A DNA stretch of 64,000 nucleotides from an uncultured Steroidobacter sp. (lineage in GTDB: Bacteria > Pseudomonadota > Gammaproteobacteria > Steroidobacterales > Steroidobacteraceae). This document shows positions 26,324 to 34,327 of this stretch, piece by piece (the first letter of the stretch is position 1; each line of letters starts with the position of its first letter). Location of the stretch: positions 1-64,000 of the forward strand of contig NZ_CALFXI010000080.1 in assembly GCF_937958065.1 (NCBI RefSeq), given 5' to 3'. The position numbers and the translations under genes are program-made. The notes beneath the pieces were generated by a model that was not told the origin of the DNA, ran no database searches, and worked only from the letters and a program-made list of their open reading frames with translations.

Positions 26324-26662
26324 TCACACTGCCTCGACGCCGGTCTCGCCGGTGCGGATGCGCACGGCTTGAGCGAGATCGATGACGAAGATCTTGCCGT
26401 CGCCGATTTTTCCGGTGCGCGCGACGTTGGTGATGGCCTCGACCACCTGCTCGGCGATCGAATCGTCCACCGCCAGCTCGATCTTGGTTTTGGGCAGGAA
26501 ATCCACGCGGTACTCGGCTCCGCGATACAGCTCGGTGTGACCGCGCTGGCGCCCGAAGCCCTGCACCTCCGTGACCGTGATGCCTTGAACCCCGATATCC
26601 GCGACGGCCTGTCGGACGTCATCCAGCTTGAAGGGCTTGATGATCGCGGTTATCAACTTCAT
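26324..26662 (-). CDS. glnK: P-II protein GlnK linked to amt
   Basis: A 112-residue P-II protein, first gene of glnK-amt. It blocks the Amt pore when unmodified and senses 2-oxoglutarate and adenylate charge. Tyr51 is in ELYRGAEYRVDF, with TGKIGDGKIFVIDL and VRIRTGE at the nucleotide site. The linkage to amt supports GlnK rather than GlnB. A sigma-54-type promoter is visible at 26758-26773. Confidence 0.96.
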   Translation of the reverse strand: MKLITAIIKPFKLDDVRQAVADIGVQGITVTEVQGFGRQRGHTELYRGAEYRVDFLPKTKIELAVDDSIAEQVVEAITNVARTGKIGDGKIFVIDLAQAVRIRTGETGVEAV

Positions 26663-26757
26663 TGCATTCCGGCTCCGGGTTCATGGGCGCGTGCTCCGGG
26701 ATCAGTGCATGACTGCTCGTAGTAATTCCCCGCTTCCCAGGCGCGCCGCATCGGAAA

Positions 26758-26773
26758 TGCATCATCTGTGCCA
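26758..26773 (-). promoter_or_regulatory. Sigma-54-like promoter of glnK-amt
   Basis: Read on the minus strand the site is TGGCAC-AGATG-ATGCA: a perfect -24 element, five-base spacing, and a -12 element ATGC differing from TTGC by one base. It would start transcription about 85 bases before the glnK ATG. A possible NtrC-type half site (TGGTGCG with a weaker partner) lies at 26823-26841. The rest of the 308-base gap between glnK and ubiK shows no other gene. Confidence 0.6.
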
Positions 26774-26970
26774 CGGATTCGCGCCAGCAAACCAATGCGG
26801 TCGTGGCCCGGAACGGGGCGCTGGCGCACTGCGCTGGTGCGAAATTTCCGCCCGATTGCTTCAACTCGGAGCAAAATACGAACTGGCTGCCCCGTCGGCG
26901 TGGAGTGAAGCCCACCGACGGGCGATTTTGAGGCTTAATGCCGCCTCGATCCGTTTGTTAGGAGTCTGCC

Positions 26971-27213
26971 GTGGATCCCCGCTCGCTCGATGACCTGGCC
27001 CGCCGTCTCGCTTCCGCCGTTCCGCCCGGCGTGGCCGCGCTGCGTCGTGATCTGGAAGAAAACTTCAAGGCGGTGTTGCAAGCCGGGTTGAGCAAGCTCG
27101 ATCTGGTGTCGCGCCAGGAATTCGATGTACAGGCCGGGGTGCTGCGCCGGACGCGCGAAAAGCTCGAAGCCCTGGAGGCGCGCCTCGCCGAATTGGAAAA
27201 GAACAATTCCTGA
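26971..27213 (+). CDS. ubiK: Ubiquinone biosynthesis accessory factor UbiK
   Basis: An 80-residue protein with the BMFP/YqiC coiled-coil: N-terminal LDDLARRLASAVPPG, the membrane-active helix RRDLEENFKAVLQAGLSKLDLVSRQEFDVQ and a C-terminal leucine-rich coil LRRTREKLEALEARLAELEK. UbiK partners with UbiJ (gene at 4044) in the aerobic Ubi complex. Translation begins at GTG 26971 after TAGGAG. It is monocistronic here. Confidence 0.93.
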   Translation: MDPRSLDDLARRLASAVPPGVAALRRDLEENFKAVLQAGLSKLDLVSRQEFDVQAGVLRRTREKLEALEARLAELEKNNS

Positions 27214-27288
27214 CCGCGACGTCGTGGCCGCCGCGCGCAGCAAACATTCGCTTCGCAAGCTCGGCGGTCATGCTGCTTTCGTGTTGCT

Positions 27289-27480
27289 TCAGAACAGCCT
27301 GCCGGTGCCGACGACGATGATATCGGTGTCGCGGCTGTTCGCCCCGATGCGCGGCCGTGCAACTGTCGGCTGAAGCCGTAGCTGAGACTCATCGTCAGCA
27401 ATCCCCGCGTGCGGGTGCTGACATTCTCTTCGTTGTCGTCGCGAGCGACGTACGGTCCGGCGCCCACACCGCACGTCTCC
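27289..27480 (-). pseudogene. Remnant of an outer-membrane beta-barrel C-terminus
   Basis: Within the 530-base gap before yifB, the minus strand encodes beta-barrel-like sequence split between two frames. One frame reads VGAGPYVARDDNEEN, RTRGLLTMSLSYGFSRQLHGR; a shifted frame then reads SRDTDIIVVGTGRLF and stop. Alternating hydrophobic strands, a C-terminal Phe and the DTD..VGTG.RF ending resemble small outer-membrane barrels of the acyloxyacyl hydrolase/OmpW-like kind. No start or full-length frame exists, so it is called a decayed gene. The rest of the gap (27214-27288, 27481-27743) shows nothing recognisable. Confidence 0.45.
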
Positions 27481-27743
27481 GCGCAATGATCGTTCTGCGA
27501 GCTCGTTTCGTCCGTGCGATGCATTCGCATGAGAGAAGGCACTCTGTCCGCAGGGCGTCGCTCCATCACGCGGCATTGCCTAACTCATTTTCCGGCTGTC
27601 CGCGCCTCGCTTTGTTCGTGATGTAGGCCGTTAATCACGCGCCGCCAGTCATGTGCGCGTGTTTGAATCGTGTCCAGAGCGGCGGATGTCCGCGGCCCGG
27701 TGCGCGCTGCGTATCGTCTAGTGAATGTTTCAGGAGGCCAGGG

Positions 27744-29303
27744 ATGGCGATGGCGACTGTCTTGAGTCGCGCGCAACACGGAATGGAAGCGCCGCTGGTG
27801 CGCGTCGAAGTCGATCTCGTTGGCGGGTTGCCACGATTTGCGATCGTCGGTCTGGCGGAAGCCGTAGTGAAGGAAAGTCGCGACCGCGTGCGCGCGGCCA
27901 TCACGAACTCCGGATTCGAGATGCCGGAAGGCCGCGTCACCGTCAATCTGTCTCCGGCGGATCTGCCCAAGGACGGCGGGCGCTACGATCTTCCCATCGC
28001 GCTCGGCATCCTGCTCGCGTCAGGACAACTCCCCGCCGATTCGCTGCGTGAATGCGAGTTCTATGGCGAGCTGTCGCTCGGCGGCGAAGTGCAATCGATG
28101 CAAGGTGTGCTGCTCGCCGCAGTGGCGGCGACGCGCGCCAGACATTCCGTGTTCGTTCCGCGTGCGAACGTTGCCGAGGCGGCACTGGTGACCGGATGTC
28201 GGATCGCGATCGCGTCCAGTTTGCCCGAGGTGGTTGCTCACGCTACTGGCAAGGCGCCACTGTATTTCATCACCGGTGCCGCACCCGAGCATGAGAGTCG
28301 CGGCCCCGATGCCGATCTGTGCGAAGTGCGCGGTCAGGAAACTGCGAAGCGTGCCTTGGAAATCGCCGCCGCCGGTGCGCACTCGTTGCTGTTCATCGGG
28401 CCGCCCGGGACAGGCAAAAGCATGCTCGCGCAACGGCTGCCCGGCTTGCTGCCGCCCATGAGCGAAGACGAAGCGCTGGAAGTTGCGGCTGTCCGCAGCG
28501 TCGCGCGGCTGCCCATAGACACCTCGCGCTGGCGAACGCGGCCATTTCGCGCGCCTCATCATTCCGCGTCTTCGGTCGCTCTGGTCGGCGGGGGCTCGCG
28601 GCCGCGGCCGGGCGAAATCTCGCTCGCACACCACGGTGTCTTGTTTCTCGATGAGCTGCCCGAGTACGAGCGTACGGCCCTCGAAGTCTTGCGCGAGCCG
28701 CTGGAGACCGGCGTGATCACGATTTCTCGAGCCGCGCAGCAGGCGGAATTCCCGGCCTCATTCCAATTTGTCGCGGCGATGAATCCTTGCCCGTGCGGCT
28801 ATCTGGGCGATGAGCGCGGCACCTGTCATTGCACCTCGGAGCAAGTGCGCAAGTATCGGAACCGCCTGTCCGGTCCGCTGATCGATCGCCTCGACCTGCA
28901 TGTCGAAGTGCTCCGCGTCCCGCACGAGGTGTTGCGTGCGGACGATGTCAGCTCGGAGCCCAGTGCTGTCGTGGCCGCGCGCGTCGCGCACACTCGCCAG
29001 CTGCAGCTGGCACGGCAAGGGTGTCCGAATGCGCGCTTGAAGGGGCGGGATATCGAGCGCGTCTGCCGTCCCACTGCGCGCGGACGACAACTGCTGGATC
29101 GCGCGTCAAACAAGCTGGGGTTTTCCGCGCGCGCCTACCACCGGGTGCTGAAGGTAGCGCGGACGATTGCCGATCTGGGCGGCGCGCCGACCGTGGACAC
29201 GGCGCATATCAGCGAGGCGATGCTGCTTAGGAAACTGGATCGCTCGCCGGCGCGTGCCGGCGGGGATGCGAGAAGCGGAGGGGGAGAGAGGTCGCCGCGC
29301 TGA
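27744..29303 (+). CDS. comM: YifB/ComM family Mg-chelatase-like AAA+ ATPase
   Basis: A 519-residue AAA+ protein of the YifB/ComM family; ComM is a hexameric helicase promoting branch migration during natural transformation. It has an N-terminal Lon-like fold (VDLVGGLPRFAIVGLAEAVVKESRDRVRAA), Walker A GPPGTGKS, Walker B GVLFLDELPE, the Cys cluster NPCPCGYLGDERGTCHC and a C-terminal Mg-chelatase segment (GFSARAYHRVLKVARTIADL). ATG 27744 follows AGGAGGCCAGGG, an excellent ribosome site. The extreme C-terminal tail is a low-complexity Arg/Ser/Gly extension. Confidence 0.93.
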   Translation: MAMATVLSRAQHGMEAPLVRVEVDLVGGLPRFAIVGLAEAVVKESRDRVRAAITNSGFEMPEGRVTVNLSPADLPKDGGRYDLPIALGILLASGQLPADSLRECEFYGELSLGGEVQSMQGVLLAAVAATRARHSVFVPRANVAEAALVTGCRIAIASSLPEVVAHATGKAPLYFITGAAPEHESRGPDADLCEVRGQETAKRALEIAAAGAHSLLFIGPPGTGKSMLAQRLPGLLPPMSEDEALEVAAVRSVARLPIDTSRWRTRPFRAPHHSASSVALVGGGSRPRPGEISLAHHGVLFLDELPEYERTALEVLREPLETGVITISRAAQQAEFPASFQFVAAMNPCPCGYLGDERGTCHCTSEQVRKYRNRLSGPLIDRLDLHVEVLRVPHEVLRADDVSSEPSAVVAARVAHTRQLQLARQGCPNARLKGRDIERVCRPTARGRQLLDRASNKLGFSARAYHRVLKVARTIADLGGAPTVDTAHISEAMLLRKLDRSPARAGGDARSGGGERSPR

Positions 29304-29328
29304 TTCGCAGCGACCTCGAAAAGCGGGC

Positions 29329-29838
29329 TTACTTCGAACCGGCGACCATGTAGTCGACCGCGTTCAGGATCGACTTGTCGGCCAGATCCGCGCGGCCACC
29401 CTTCGGCGGCATGAAGCCGGCGCTGCCCTGGAAGCCTTCCAGCGAATGCTTGTGCAGGGTGTCCATGCCCTTGGCAATGCGCGGCGCCCAGGCGGCCTTG
29501 TCGCCGTACTTCGGCGCGCCGGCCACGCCGGCACCATGACAGGCCATGCAGGCCATGTTGAACACTTCCTCACCGCCCAGTTCCTTGGCCGGCTCCGCAG
29601 CCGCGGCCTGAACCGGCGCGAGGGCCGAGTTGTCCTGGCCCGCAATCGCCACCTTGGCGACCGGCGCAATCCGCTCGGCCACCACGGCCTGGTTCACCGG
29701 GTCGGTGATCACATGCTGTTCCTGCGTGCCCGCCGCGACGATGCGCGCCAGCACATATAGAAGGATGGCAATACCGATCAAACTGCCGAGTACCAGCATG
29801 AAGGTGTCAAAGAACTTTCTATCGTGCTCGGCGCTCAC
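29329..29838 (-). CDS. Membrane-anchored cytochrome c5-type protein
   Basis: A 169-residue c-type cytochrome. Residues 12-34 form an uncleaved membrane anchor (FMLVLGSLIGIAILLYVLARIVA). A Pro/Ala linker follows, then a class I cytochrome c domain with haem motif CMACH (97-101) and the axial Met in GFMPPKGG (about 143). It probably carries electrons at the periplasmic face, for example to a terminal oxidase or peroxidase. The start is GTG 29838; a -10 TATACT lies at 29894-29899 (minus). It converges with comM. Confidence 0.92.
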   Translation of the reverse strand: MSAEHDRKFFDTFMLVLGSLIGIAILLYVLARIVAAGTQEQHVITDPVNQAVVAERIAPVAKVAIAGQDNSALAPVQAAAAEPAKELGGEEVFNMACMACHGAGVAGAPKYGDKAAWAPRIAKGMDTLHKHSLEGFQGSAGFMPPKGGRADLADKSILNAVDYMVAGSK

Positions 29839-29893
29839 TTCGGCTCCAACAACAGGCTACGGGGGCGGAAAGCCACATGGCAAAACGGCGCGC

Positions 29894-29899
29894 AGTATA
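29894..29899 (-). promoter_or_regulatory. -10 element for the cytochrome c5 gene
   Basis: Minus-strand TATACT, 56 bases before the GTG start. No good -35 is found at the expected spacing (a weak TTATCG lies upstream). The remainder of the 359-base gap between this gene and the tRNA (29839-30197) has no supported gene; a TACACT at 30180-30185 is a possible tRNA -10. Confidence 0.4.
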
Positions 29900-30197
29900 G
29901 CGGCGTCCCCGTTCCCGATAAACTCAGCAGGCTAACTCTCTGATCCAGCGCTCGTTCACCGGTTGGCGACAGGCCCGATGTGCCGCTCAGGGTGACCCCA
30001 ATGCAGCGGGCACCTGGGCGTGCACGAGCCGGCCCCGACAACTGAAGGACTGGCGAGCGCTCTTGGGCCAGCCGCCCGGGCCGGCTATGATGCTCCCCGT
30101 CCGCCCAGGGCCCGGTTCGACCGACGCAGTCTCCGCGTCAGGTCCTTCAAGGTGCCGAGTCACAGCCCGGGCGGGCTGGTACACTCCCTCTCCGCAC

Positions 30198-30274
30198 GCG
30201 CCCGTAGCTCAGTTGGATAGAGTATCGGTTTCCGAAGCCGAGGGTCACTGGTTCGAATCCAGTCGGGCGCGCCA
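30198..30274 (+). tRNA. tRNA-Arg (anticodon CCG)
   Basis: A complete 77-base cloverleaf. The acceptor stem GCGCCCG pairs perfectly with CGGGCGC, the D-arm is GCTC..GAGT with loop AGTTGGATA, the anticodon arm is TCGGT-TTCCGAA-GCCGA, and the T-arm is ACTGG-TTCGAAT-CCAGT. It has discriminator G and an encoded CCA end. The loop TTCCGAA gives anticodon CCG, decoding CGG arginine codons. A TACACT about 13 bases upstream could be its -10 box. No integrase or att-like repeat flanks it. Confidence 0.96.
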
Positions 30275-30295
30275 CTCCTTACATTGCCGACACCC

Positions 30296-30733
30296 TCAAG
30301 CCGCACTCGAGCTCGCGCTGGAACTGGAGCGGACGACTCCTGCGGTAACTTGCGCCCTGCTTGTGGCGTGGCTCTCGCGGACCAGCATCGATCTCAATAA
30401 CTGCACCAGGGTCGCGTCGTCGAACGGCTTGGGCAGGATGGTGAGCTCATGATCCGAGGCGAAGCGGCGAGTCTCGGGGGTCTCCAGCCCGGTGGTCAGA
30501 ATGACGGGCAACAGCGGCTGTTGATTCAGCAAGTGTCGTACCACCGCTGCGCCGTTTCGATCGGGCAGCGCCATATCGACCAGCGCCGCATCCCATTCGA
30601 CGCCCGGCCGTTCCTCGATCACGGTGTTGCCCAGGTAGGCGCAGTCGACATCGAAGCCTGCTTCGCTCAGCGCTTCGCGAATCGACAGCGCGACCAGCAG
30701 TTCGTCTTCCACAAGCAGAATTCGAGCGGACAT
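30296..30733 (-). CDS. Single-domain response regulator
   Basis: A 145-residue protein made of one receiver domain with all key residues: acidic pair in LLVEDE (9-11), phospho-Asp53 in ALVDMALPD, Thr in VILTTGLE and Lys102 in ILPKPFDD. There is no output domain; the last 30 residues are a Ser/Ala-rich tail. Such stand-alone receivers usually act in phosphorelays or modulate a hybrid kinase. A degenerate receiver gene follows upstream on the same strand and a broken kinase lies at 35191, but no intact partner is present. Confidence 0.92.
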   Translation of the reverse strand: MSARILLVEDELLVALSIREALSEAGFDVDCAYLGNTVIEERPGVEWDAALVDMALPDRNGAAVVRHLLNQQPLLPVILTTGLETPETRRFASDHELTILPKPFDDATLVQLLRSMLVRESHATSRAQVTAGVVRSSSSASSSAA

Positions 30734-30960
30734 GGCGAGGACTTCACCAACGGACGGCAGTGCGGACCGGGCACGTTTTATTTGGTCGGCTGAGAACCTC
30801 AGATGTAGCGAATTACGCGCGCCCGGAGATCAGAGCTTATGCGTACGCGTGCCGGGCACGCTCGTAACATGGGTTAAGGGATGCGTGACAGGGGAATCGC
30901 GCAGCGCAACCATTTGCCCGGCTGCGACAACATCCGAAAATGCGGGCAGGCCGGAAATCG

Positions 30961-31533
30961 TCATTCGGCAAGTTGAGGGCCGTGTCGATCCCGAGGAGGA
31001 GTGGCCAAGCGAACCGGGCCAGCAACCTGTGTCAAGGGTGGTCGAGAACCTTGCCACCGCGCGGCTTCACTAGTAATCGAGCGCGCGGACTCGGCGCCAC
31101 TGGGGCGAAGCGCCCAAGGTAACCAGCGCTCCGTGCATCCCTCTATGAAGGCACAGAAGCGCCGGAAGTCGCACGGCAGAGTCACGTAGGCGTTGGCATC
31201 GAACTTGTTATAGCAGCGATGGATGCGCGGATTGCGCTCGATGCTCACCAGCACTACGGGCACCCTGGATGTGAGCGGATGAGCGCGCACCAGATCGAGC
31301 ACGCACAAGCCACTGATCCGTGTCATTTCCAGACTGAGAATAACGAGCCGTGGCATCTCGGGCGCGCGGCCGGCGAAGATTCCTGTCGAAAACAGGTATT
31401 GCAAAGCTTCGCTGCCGTCCAACAGATGCATCACTCGGGCTCGCGGGGCCACCTGTTCGAAAGCCACGAGGGTGGTTTGCGCATCCAGCAAATGGTCGTT
31501 GACGACGAGAACATCGGCGCTGATGGGGACCAT
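30961..31533 (-). CDS. Degenerate (pseudo-)receiver protein
   Basis: A 190-residue protein with an Rcp1-like receiver fold: VLVVNDHLLDAQTTLVAF at the start, DGSEALQYLF, RLVILSLEMTRISGLCVLDLVR, VPVVLVSIERN, and the typical C-terminus NAYVTLPCDFRRFCAFIEGCTERWL. The phosphoacceptor Asp is replaced by Ser67 (ILSLEM where LLDLNLP is usual), the switch Thr by Ser97 and the conserved Lys by Leu119. Phosphorylation is therefore not expected. The tail after residue 140 is not conserved. ATG 31533 aligns with family N-termini; ATG 31569 adds 12 residues but lacks a ribosome site. Confidence 0.8.
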   Translation of the reverse strand: MVPISADVLVVNDHLLDAQTTLVAFEQVAPRARVMHLLDGSEALQYLFSTGIFAGRAPEMPRLVILSLEMTRISGLCVLDLVRAHPLTSRVPVVLVSIERNPRIHRCYNKFDANAYVTLPCDFRRFCAFIEGCTERWLPWALRPSGAESARSITSEAARWQGSRPPLTQVAGPVRLATPPRDRHGPQLAE

Positions 31534-31647
31534 GCGAAAGCTCTCTTGTAAGGAGTCGATGGCATCCATGGAAGGCGATGTAGCCCGCGGAAGTTCCGTT
31601 GGACTGAATCTTATCCAGCGCCAACGACGGCGAGTGTCATGGCGCTG

Positions 31648-32388
31648 TCACAGTGCTGCGTAGACCAGATGCAGCGCCAGCAATCCCAACCCCGCAAAGA
31701 ACCAGCGGCGGAAGCGCTCGGGCGAGACGCGGCGACGAATCCAGCCGCCGATCAGCATGCCGAGCAACGCGGGCACGATAGCGATCGCGGAATTGGAGAG
31801 GGCCTGAAGCTCCAGGGCGTCATGCCACAGCAAGCCCAGGCCGAGCGCCACGGTGGAAATGGTGAACGATAGCCCCAGTGCTTGAACCAGTTCGTCGCGA
31901 GCCAGTCCGAGCCCGGCGAGATAGGGAACGGCGGGAACGACGAAAGTGCCCGTCGCGCCGGTGATGAATCCCGTAGTGATGCCGACGGCGGGGCCCGCCC
32001 ATCGTTCCGCCCGCGCCGAGACGTTCATATGCAAGTTCAGCAACCCGGCCGCCGCATAAAGTAACAATGCGCCGCCGAGCAGCGCACTGGCAACGCTCGA
32101 TTTGGTAGATGCGATCACGTCCGCCGCGACAGCGGTGCTCACGAAGATCGCAAGCAGCGTTGGCCACAGTCGTCGCAGTAGGCCGGCGAGCCGCGGTCCT
32201 TCTGCGAGCTGCCATACGTTTGTGATGAACGACGGCACCAGCAGAATGGCGGCCGCCTCGGCGGGTGGCATTCGCAAACTCAGCAAGCCCATCGCAACCG
32301 TCGGTAGCCCCAGGCCGACGACGCCTTTCACGGCGCCGGCGAGCAGAAAGATCAGTGCCATGTAGGCGGTGGCAGACGAGAGCGTCAT
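31648..32388 (-). CDS. TauE/SafE family sulfite exporter-like permease
   Basis: A 246-residue inner-membrane protein with about eight hydrophobic spans and the duplicated family motif: GAVKGVVGLGLPTVAMGLLSL near the N-terminus and GITTGFITGATGTFVVPAVPYLAGLGLARDELVQALGLSF at the centre. TauE/SafE proteins export small sulfur- or organo-anions; the substrate here is not known. It is divergent from the RidA gene. Confidence 0.92.
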   Translation of the reverse strand: MTLSSATAYMALIFLLAGAVKGVVGLGLPTVAMGLLSLRMPPAEAAAILLVPSFITNVWQLAEGPRLAGLLRRLWPTLLAIFVSTAVAADVIASTKSSVASALLGGALLLYAAAGLLNLHMNVSARAERWAGPAVGITTGFITGATGTFVVPAVPYLAGLGLARDELVQALGLSFTISTVALGLGLLWHDALELQALSNSAIAIVPALLGMLIGGWIRRRVSPERFRRWFFAGLGLLALHLVYAAL

Positions 32389-32580
32389 GACGCGAGTCTT
32401 GCCCGCGCCGAGCGCAGCTCACAATGTGATTCTCACAAAGCCTGGCGTCGGCAAATGCGAAGGCGGCGGTTCGCATCGATTGCCGCCCAAGTGGCGGCTG
32501 TGCCGTCAATTGGCCGGCCAGCGATGGCGTCCGGATGCGGCAAACTCCGCCCATCGAAACTCTTCCGGCGTTCTCGATCC

Positions 32581-33021
32581 ATGCAACGACGACACGTTTG
32601 CGCGAGCATCCTGGGTGGCATGGTGTTGCCGGCTTCCATGGTGGCGAAATCGATGCCCAGCAAAGCAATCAACTCCAGCGGCCTGTCGTACGCGCAGGCG
32701 TGTCTGGTCGAGCGGCCGAGCAAGCTGCTGTTCATCAGCGGCCAGGTGCCTGACGATGGGACGGGCAATGTTCCCGAGCGCTTCGAGGATCAATGCCGGC
32801 TGGTCTGGCGCAACATCGAGCTCCAGCTCCGCGCCGCGGGAATGAAACTGACGGACCTGGTCAAAGTCACGGTGTTTCTTTCCGATCGTCAGTACCGGGC
32901 AGCGAACGCCGCCGTGCGCAAGGAAATCCTCGGCGAACACGCGCCGGCGCTGACCATCATCATCACCGGGATCTACGACGCGGAGTGGCTGCTCGAGATC
33001 GAAGCGATCGCCGCGGCTTAA
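32581..33021 (+). CDS. RidA family protein (possible exported form)
   Basis: A RidA/YjgF/UK114 protein, which in typical cases hydrolyses reactive enamine/imine intermediates. It shows SKLLFISGQVPDDGTGNVPERFEDQCRLVWRNIE, the KVTVFLSDRQYRAANAAVRKEILG region and the substrate segment ALTIIITGIYDAEWLLEIEAIA. The usual catalytic Arg (R of the CxR/RxC stretch) is not in its standard place. Three starts are possible. ATG 32581 gives 146 residues with a hydrophobic leader (QRRHVCASILGGMVLPASMVA) resembling an export signal; ATG 32653 (MPSKAINSSGL) gives the normal cytosolic length. Confidence 0.85.
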   Translation: MQRRHVCASILGGMVLPASMVAKSMPSKAINSSGLSYAQACLVERPSKLLFISGQVPDDGTGNVPERFEDQCRLVWRNIELQLRAAGMKLTDLVKVTVFLSDRQYRAANAAVRKEILGEHAPALTIIITGIYDAEWLLEIEAIAAA

Positions 33022-33434
33022 ACGTCCTTGTCGCGTTTCAGGATCAGGGAAGTGGTCACGTCGATCACATCCGGCAAGGTTGCAATGTGGTCGCGGGTAG
33101 AGTTGAGCTGTGACGTCGCGCGGGCTTCGATCTCCACCGCAAGATCGACATCGCCGCTCAACGAATAACATCGGCACACTTCCGGCAGCATCGTGATGGC
33201 CGCCACGGTTTTTGGTGCAGGCGTCCTGGCGAGTTTGAGTAACAGCAGTGCGGACAGTCGGTCGGCGTCGGCAACGCGAGCGTGATATCCGAGAATGACA
33301 CCGGACTCTTCCAGTTTCACCAAGCGCTCGCGCACCGTGCTGCGCGCCAGCTTCACTTTGGCTGCAATGGCTTTCAACGGCATCCGCGCGTTCGTGCGCA
33401 GAAGCGAGACAATCTTCATGTCGATCGCATCCAT
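33018..33434 (-). CDS. Lrp/AsnC family transcriptional regulator
   Basis: A 138-residue regulator. The N-terminal helix-turn-helix MDAIDMKIVSLLRTNARMPLKAIAAKVKLARSTVRERLVKLEESGVILGY is followed by a RAM ligand-binding domain (LPEVCRCYSLSGDVDLAVEIEA). Lrp/AsnC proteins respond to amino acids. It overlaps the convergent RidA stop by four bases and its 5' end overlaps the divergent beta-propeller gene by 17 bases, so it probably controls these neighbours. Confidence 0.93.
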   Translation of the reverse strand: MDAIDMKIVSLLRTNARMPLKAIAAKVKLARSTVRERLVKLEESGVILGYHARVADADRLSALLLLKLARTPAPKTVAAITMLPEVCRCYSLSGDVDLAVEIEARATSQLNSTRDHIATLPDVIDVTTSLILKRDKDV

Positions 33435-34311
33435 CGTCGCTCTCCGCTGCGCTCAGTGCGCAGCTGCCAGTATTGTTTCTGTCAGCATCGCGTGGTCGCA
33501 ACCGGCGAGCACGCCGAGGCATTGGACGCCGGCTGCAATCTCGACGGCCGGTTACGAATCGTCGCCGACCTTCACGCCCGACGGGCGCGAGATGTACTTC
33601 CTCAGCGCGGACGCCAGCTTCGGCAACTATCGAGTCATGGTCTCGAAATGCGAGCGCGGTGCCTGGAGCAAACCGGAAGTGCCCTCGTTCGCACAGGCGC
33701 TGCCCGTCACCGAAGCGGATCCGTTCGTGAGCCCTGACGGCCGCCGCTTGTACTACATCTCGACGCGTCAGGATCCCAAGCATGAGGACTTCGACATCTG
33801 GGTGGTCGAGCGCGCGACGAGCGGTGACTGGGGCGAGCCGAAGCGTTTGCCTGAACCGGTGAATTCGCCGACGTCGGAGCTGCTGCCGCGCGAGGACCGG
33901 CACGGACGTTTGATTTTCGGGTCCGCTCGCGAAGGCGGTGAAGGTCAGGGTGACATTTACATGGCCACGCCAAAGGCCGATGGCGGGTGGCGGGTGGAGA
34001 ATCTCGGCCCACCCGTGAACACCGCGGCTTTCGAGTACGAGGCCGACGTGTCACGCGATGGCAGCACCCTGGTCGTGGTCGCGCATCGGACCGACCGCTC
34101 GCATCTGTATCAATACAAGTGGCGCGACGGGCGCTGGGTCGAGGTCGGTGAGATTCCCGCGCTGGCGGAGCATTTCCAGGTCGGGCCGCTGCTCTCCTCC
34201 AGCGGCGACCGCCTGCTGTTCGCGCAACGAGACGGCGAGCGGTCGGGCGAGATGTTCCTGGTGGATCTTGCGCCGAATGCCGATGAGCTCTGGCCTCCGC
34301 GCTGCCGATGA
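33418..34311 (+). CDS. Exported PD40 beta-propeller protein
   Basis: A 297-residue protein. A hydrophobic leader (SIVALRCAQCAAASIVSVSIAWS) is followed by TolB/WD40-like PD40 repeats: SSPTFTPDGREMYFLSAD, ADPFVSPDGRRLYYIST, YEADVSRDGSTLVVVA, GPLLSSSGDRLLFAQRDG. Each has the family DG turn followed by a beta strand. These propellers act as periplasmic scaffolds or sensors; no catalytic site is seen. ATG 33418 is divergent from and overlaps the Lrp start region, so the two promoters must lie inside each other's coding sequence. Confidence 0.85.
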   Translation: MSIASIVALRCAQCAAASIVSVSIAWSQPASTPRHWTPAAISTAGYESSPTFTPDGREMYFLSADASFGNYRVMVSKCERGAWSKPEVPSFAQALPVTEADPFVSPDGRRLYYISTRQDPKHEDFDIWVVERATSGDWGEPKRLPEPVNSPTSELLPREDRHGRLIFGSAREGGEGQGDIYMATPKADGGWRVENLGPPVNTAAFEYEADVSRDGSTLVVVAHRTDRSHLYQYKWRDGRWVEVGEIPALAEHFQVGPLLSSSGDRLLFAQRDGERSGEMFLVDLAPNADELWPPRCR

Positions 34312-34327
34312 TGGTATAGCAGCAGGA

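Noticed and set aside
30198..30274. tRNA-Arg as an integration site for an island
   Set aside because: No integrase gene or repeat of the tRNA 3' end was noticed in the window.
30847..30861. A short hairpin GCGTGC/GCACGC between the two receiver genes
   Set aside because: A six-base stem with no T-run in a GC-rich gap is not enough to call a terminator or regulatory RNA.
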